Source of the DNA: JAIXRY01 sp964444515
Lineage (GTDB): Bacteria; Patescibacteriota; Minisyncoccia; Phycocordibacterales; UBA9973
Assembly (NCBI GenBank): GCA_964444515.1
Contig: CAYUGY010000016.1
Coordinates: forward strand, 1-14,136
Direction: 5' to 3'
Length of the DNA stretch: 14,136 nucleotides
Part shown: in pieces, positions 12,430-14,136 of the stretch
Numbering within the stretch: the stretch's first letter is position 1
How the letters are laid out: each line of letters starts with the position of its first letter
Translations under genes and position numbers: made by a program
Notes under the pieces: model-generated
What the model was told of the DNA's origin: nothing
What the model saw: the letters and a program-made list of their open reading frames with translations, nothing else
Databases searched by the model: none

Positions 12430-13407
12430 ATGTCCAAAGAACAACACACAGACGGAAGACTCGACCAAACACTTCGACCAAATACTTGGGATGAATATAT
12501 TGGACAAGAACACATCAAAGAAAATGTGCGAATTTTACTTGAAGCTGCAAAAGAACGTGAACATCATGCAGAACATTTGCTTTTTTATGGGCCACCAGGA
12601 CTTGGAAAAACAACACTGGCTCATTTGATTGCTAAACACACTGGTAGAAATATACGTTCAACTTCAGGTCCCGCAATTGAGAAAGTTGGAGACCTTGCAT
12701 CAATACTGACAAATCTAACCGCAGGAGATATTTTATTTATTGATGAAATACATCGGTTGAATAAAATGATTGAAGAGGTTTTGTATCCAGCAATGGAATC
12801 TGGTGTGCTCGATATTATTATCGGTAAAGGGCCGTCTGCTCGAACAATTCAACTTGAACTTCCTCCGTTTACCTTGATAGCTGCGACAACTCGCGTGGCA
12901 TCACTTTCTTCACCGCTTCGTTCACGTTTTTCTGGTGGAACATTTCGATTGGAATTTTATACGAATGAAGAATTGAAAAAAATTATTGCTCGTTCGGCAA
13001 AGTTGCTCGGTATTGAGTTGTCTGACACAGCACTAAATGAGATCGCGATTCGTAGTCGTAGTACACCGAGAACAGCCAATCATTTTCTTAAGCGTGCGCG
13101 AGATTTTGCTCAAGTACACAAAAAAGAATTGGATGACAAAACAGTTCGTGAAGCATTGGCACTGCTCGGTATTGATGAATTAGGTCTCACACAAACAGAT
13201 CGAAAAATATTGGAAGTAATGATTGAAAAGTTCAATGGTGGGCCAGTTGGTTTGAATACTATTTCTGCTGCGACAGGGGAGGAAGAGGCGACAGTAGAAG
13301 AAGTAATTGAACCATATCTATTGCAACTTGGTTTGATCGAAAGAACTCCTCGTGGGCGTACTGTTACAAAAAAAGCATACACACATTTGGGTTTTGATTT
13401 GAAATAA
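12430..13407 (+). CDS. ruvB: Holliday junction branch-migration ATPase RuvB
   Basis: A 325-residue AAA+ motor. The N-terminus has LRPNTWDEYIGQEHIKENV. Walker A is GPPGLGKTT (54-62), Walker B is ILFIDEIHRL (101-110), sensor 1 is in AATTR (151-155), and the arginine finger region is SPLRSRF (161-167). The C-terminal winged helix contains GGPVGLNTIS and EPYLLQLGLIERTPRGR. RuvB hexamers with RuvA drive branch migration; ruvA and ruvC are not in the window. The start is ATG 12430, with no Shine-Dalgarno. It is separated from the dnaN unit by a terminator and the minus-strand RNA, so it is its own transcript, convergent with coaC. Confidence 0.98.
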   Translation: MSKEQHTDGRLDQTLRPNTWDEYIGQEHIKENVRILLEAAKEREHHAEHLLFYGPPGLGKTTLAHLIAKHTGRNIRSTSGPAIEKVGDLASILTNLTAGDILFIDEIHRLNKMIEEVLYPAMESGVLDIIIGKGPSARTIQLELPPFTLIAATTRVASLSSPLRSRFSGGTFRLEFYTNEELKKIIARSAKLLGIELSDTALNEIAIRSRSTPRTANHFLKRARDFAQVHKKELDDKTVREALALLGIDELGLTQTDRKILEVMIEKFNGGPVGLNTISAATGEEEATVEEVIEPYLLQLGLIERTPRGRTVTKKAYTHLGFDLK

Positions 13408-13425
13408 AAAAAAGACAAAATAAAA

Positions 13426-13443
13426 AGCGAAAGAAATTTCGCT
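13426..13443 (-). terminator. Terminator shared by convergent ruvB and coaC
   Basis: AGCGAAA (13426-13432) pairs with TTTCGCT (13437-13443) around a GAAA loop. On the minus strand it is followed by TTTTTATTTT, a good tail for coaC. On the plus strand the tail CTTGTTTTA is weaker but may serve ruvB. Confidence 0.7.
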
Positions 13444-13449
13444 CTTGTT

Positions 13450-14007
13450 TTATATAGATAACTTTTCAATTTCACTAACAATTGTTTCGATTTTTGCCAT
13501 CGCTCCAACACCCATATCTTTGCATGCCAATGTTTTTTCAATTGGATCAACAACAATTATTTGTTTGAAACGCTGCCTTAAACAACTTAGTTGTTGTTCT
13601 GTAATCGGATCGATCCACATTTCTGTATTCATTGCTGGGGCAAGTGCAAGAGGTTTTTCTTTTGTCCAATCTCGTGCAATACAACACAGAAAGTTGTCGC
13701 ACATACCATGAGCAATTTTTGCTAAGGTATTGGCTGATAATGGTGCAATAAGCAATACATCAGCCCATGTGCGAAATTCGATATGTTCAACAGTATCACC
13801 TTTTTGATAACCTTGTTCCAACCACTCATCTTCATCGAGATACAGCAGTTTTGATTCTGTTTCTGGTAAGGGTGTTTGCTTCAAAAAATATAGTGACGAT
13901 TTAGTAGCTACTACTCTGACTTCATGTCCTGCTTCAATCAAAGCTCTGACAAGTTTGGAAGTGAGCACAGTGGCTACACTTCCTGTTACACCTAAAATTA
14001 TTTTCAT
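13450..14007 (-). CDS. coaC: Stand-alone phosphopantothenoylcysteine decarboxylase
   Basis: A 185-residue flavoprotein of the HFCD family, converting phosphopantothenoylcysteine to phosphopantetheine in CoA synthesis. Motifs: the FMN-binding start MKIILGVTGSVA; catalytic His75 in VEHIEFRTWAD; APLSANTLAKIAHGMCDN (88-105); the substrate-recognition PAMNTEMW (124-131, N127); and the reactive-cysteine segment LACKDMGVGAM (160-170, C162). The Gly usually following the cysteine (ACGD) is Lys163 here. It is not fused to CoaB, and the wording of these motifs is closer to stand-alone HAL3/eukaryotic-type enzymes than to typical fused CoaBC, as judged from memory of those sequences. Its start overlaps the previous stop in ATGA. 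Confidence 0.92.
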   Translation of the reverse strand: MKIILGVTGSVATVLTSKLVRALIEAGHEVRVVATKSSLYFLKQTPLPETESKLLYLDEDEWLEQGYQKGDTVEHIEFRTWADVLLIAPLSANTLAKIAHGMCDNFLCCIARDWTKEKPLALAPAMNTEMWIDPITEQQLSCLRQRFKQIIVVDPIEKTLACKDMGVGAMAKIETIVSEIEKLSI

Positions 14008-14136
14008 GACAGTGTGTTTTTAGTTAAGAGTTCAAAAATTGCATTTGGTAAATCATCACGCGTCACATCAATGGTTTCATTTTCTGTTACGATATACGCA
14101 CGATCTTTTGACCATTCCAGACAGTTGGCAACAATG
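14004..14136 (-). CDS. 3' end of a probable CoaB (phosphopantothenate-cysteine ligase)
   Basis: The last 43 codons of a minus-strand gene whose 5' part is beyond the window; it ends in TGA overlapping the coaC ATG by 4 nt (ATGA). The visible peptide begins IVANCLEWSKDRAYIVTE and ends FELLTKNTLS. The VANxLE followed by a strand (AYIVT) resembles the C-terminal region of stand-alone phosphopantothenate-cysteine ligases, and tight coupling to the next enzyme of the pathway supports this. The fragment is short, so the name is an inference. A coaB-then-coaC order is opposite to the domain order in fused CoaBC. Confidence 0.5.
   Translation of the reverse strand, partial: IVANCLEWSKDRAYIVTENETIDVTRDDLPNAIFELLTKNTLS

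Noticed and set aside
1..14136. CRISPR array, insertion sequence or prophage
   Set aside because: No repeat-spacer pattern, transposase or phage gene is visible; all recognised genes are housekeeping or small unknowns.

Overview
The window is AT-rich and almost fully coding. It looks like the replication-origin neighbourhood of a small, streamlined bacterial genome, most likely of the Candidate Phyla Radiation (Patescibacteria, Parcubacteria-like). That placement is inferred from short intergenic gaps, the absence of recF after dnaN, a very short DUF721 protein, a trigger factor lacking its prolyl-isomerase domain, few Shine-Dalgarno sequences and several lineage-restricted small proteins. 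Stops are TAA, TAG and one TGA, so the code appears standard.

Left block, bases 1-8574, almost all on the minus strand: a fatty-acid desaturase (cut by the window edge), HU, RNase Y, ClpP, trigger factor, a membrane/secreted pair of unknown proteins, inorganic pyrophosphatase and NusA. One small membrane-protein gene (3574-3972) runs the other way from its own consensus promoter. Most transcription units end in long, near-perfect stem-loops flanked by A and T runs, and two stop codons lie inside such terminators.

Origin block, bases 8575-10787: coding direction switches between nusA and dnaA. Two perfect DnaA boxes precede dnaA. A -10 hexamer ends 7 nt before its ATG, suggesting a leaderless or nearly leaderless mRNA. 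Between dnaA and dnaN lies a likely oriC: six same-orientation DnaA boxes or near-boxes, a CAT-rich trinucleotide tract and an AT-only unwinding element. Two long inverted-repeat structures bracket it. One (10279-10403) folds into a rod with symmetric bubbles. The other (10672-10789) has its base at the dnaN start codon and could bring a remote GGAGG next to that codon.

Right block, bases 10788-14136: dnaN, a short DciA-like DUF721 gene where recF would be expected, a candidate 6S-like RNA on the minus strand, ruvB, then convergent genes for stand-alone phosphopantothenoylcysteine decarboxylase (CoaC) and the end of an overlapping upstream gene that resembles CoaB.

The genes cover replication initiation and elongation (DnaA, DnaN, DciA-like), recombination (RuvB), nucleoid structure (HU), transcription and RNA turnover (NusA, RNase Y, candidate 6S RNA), protein folding and turnover (trigger factor, ClpP), pyrophosphate removal, CoA synthesis and lipid desaturation. 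The least explained parts are the structured non-coding elements around dnaN.
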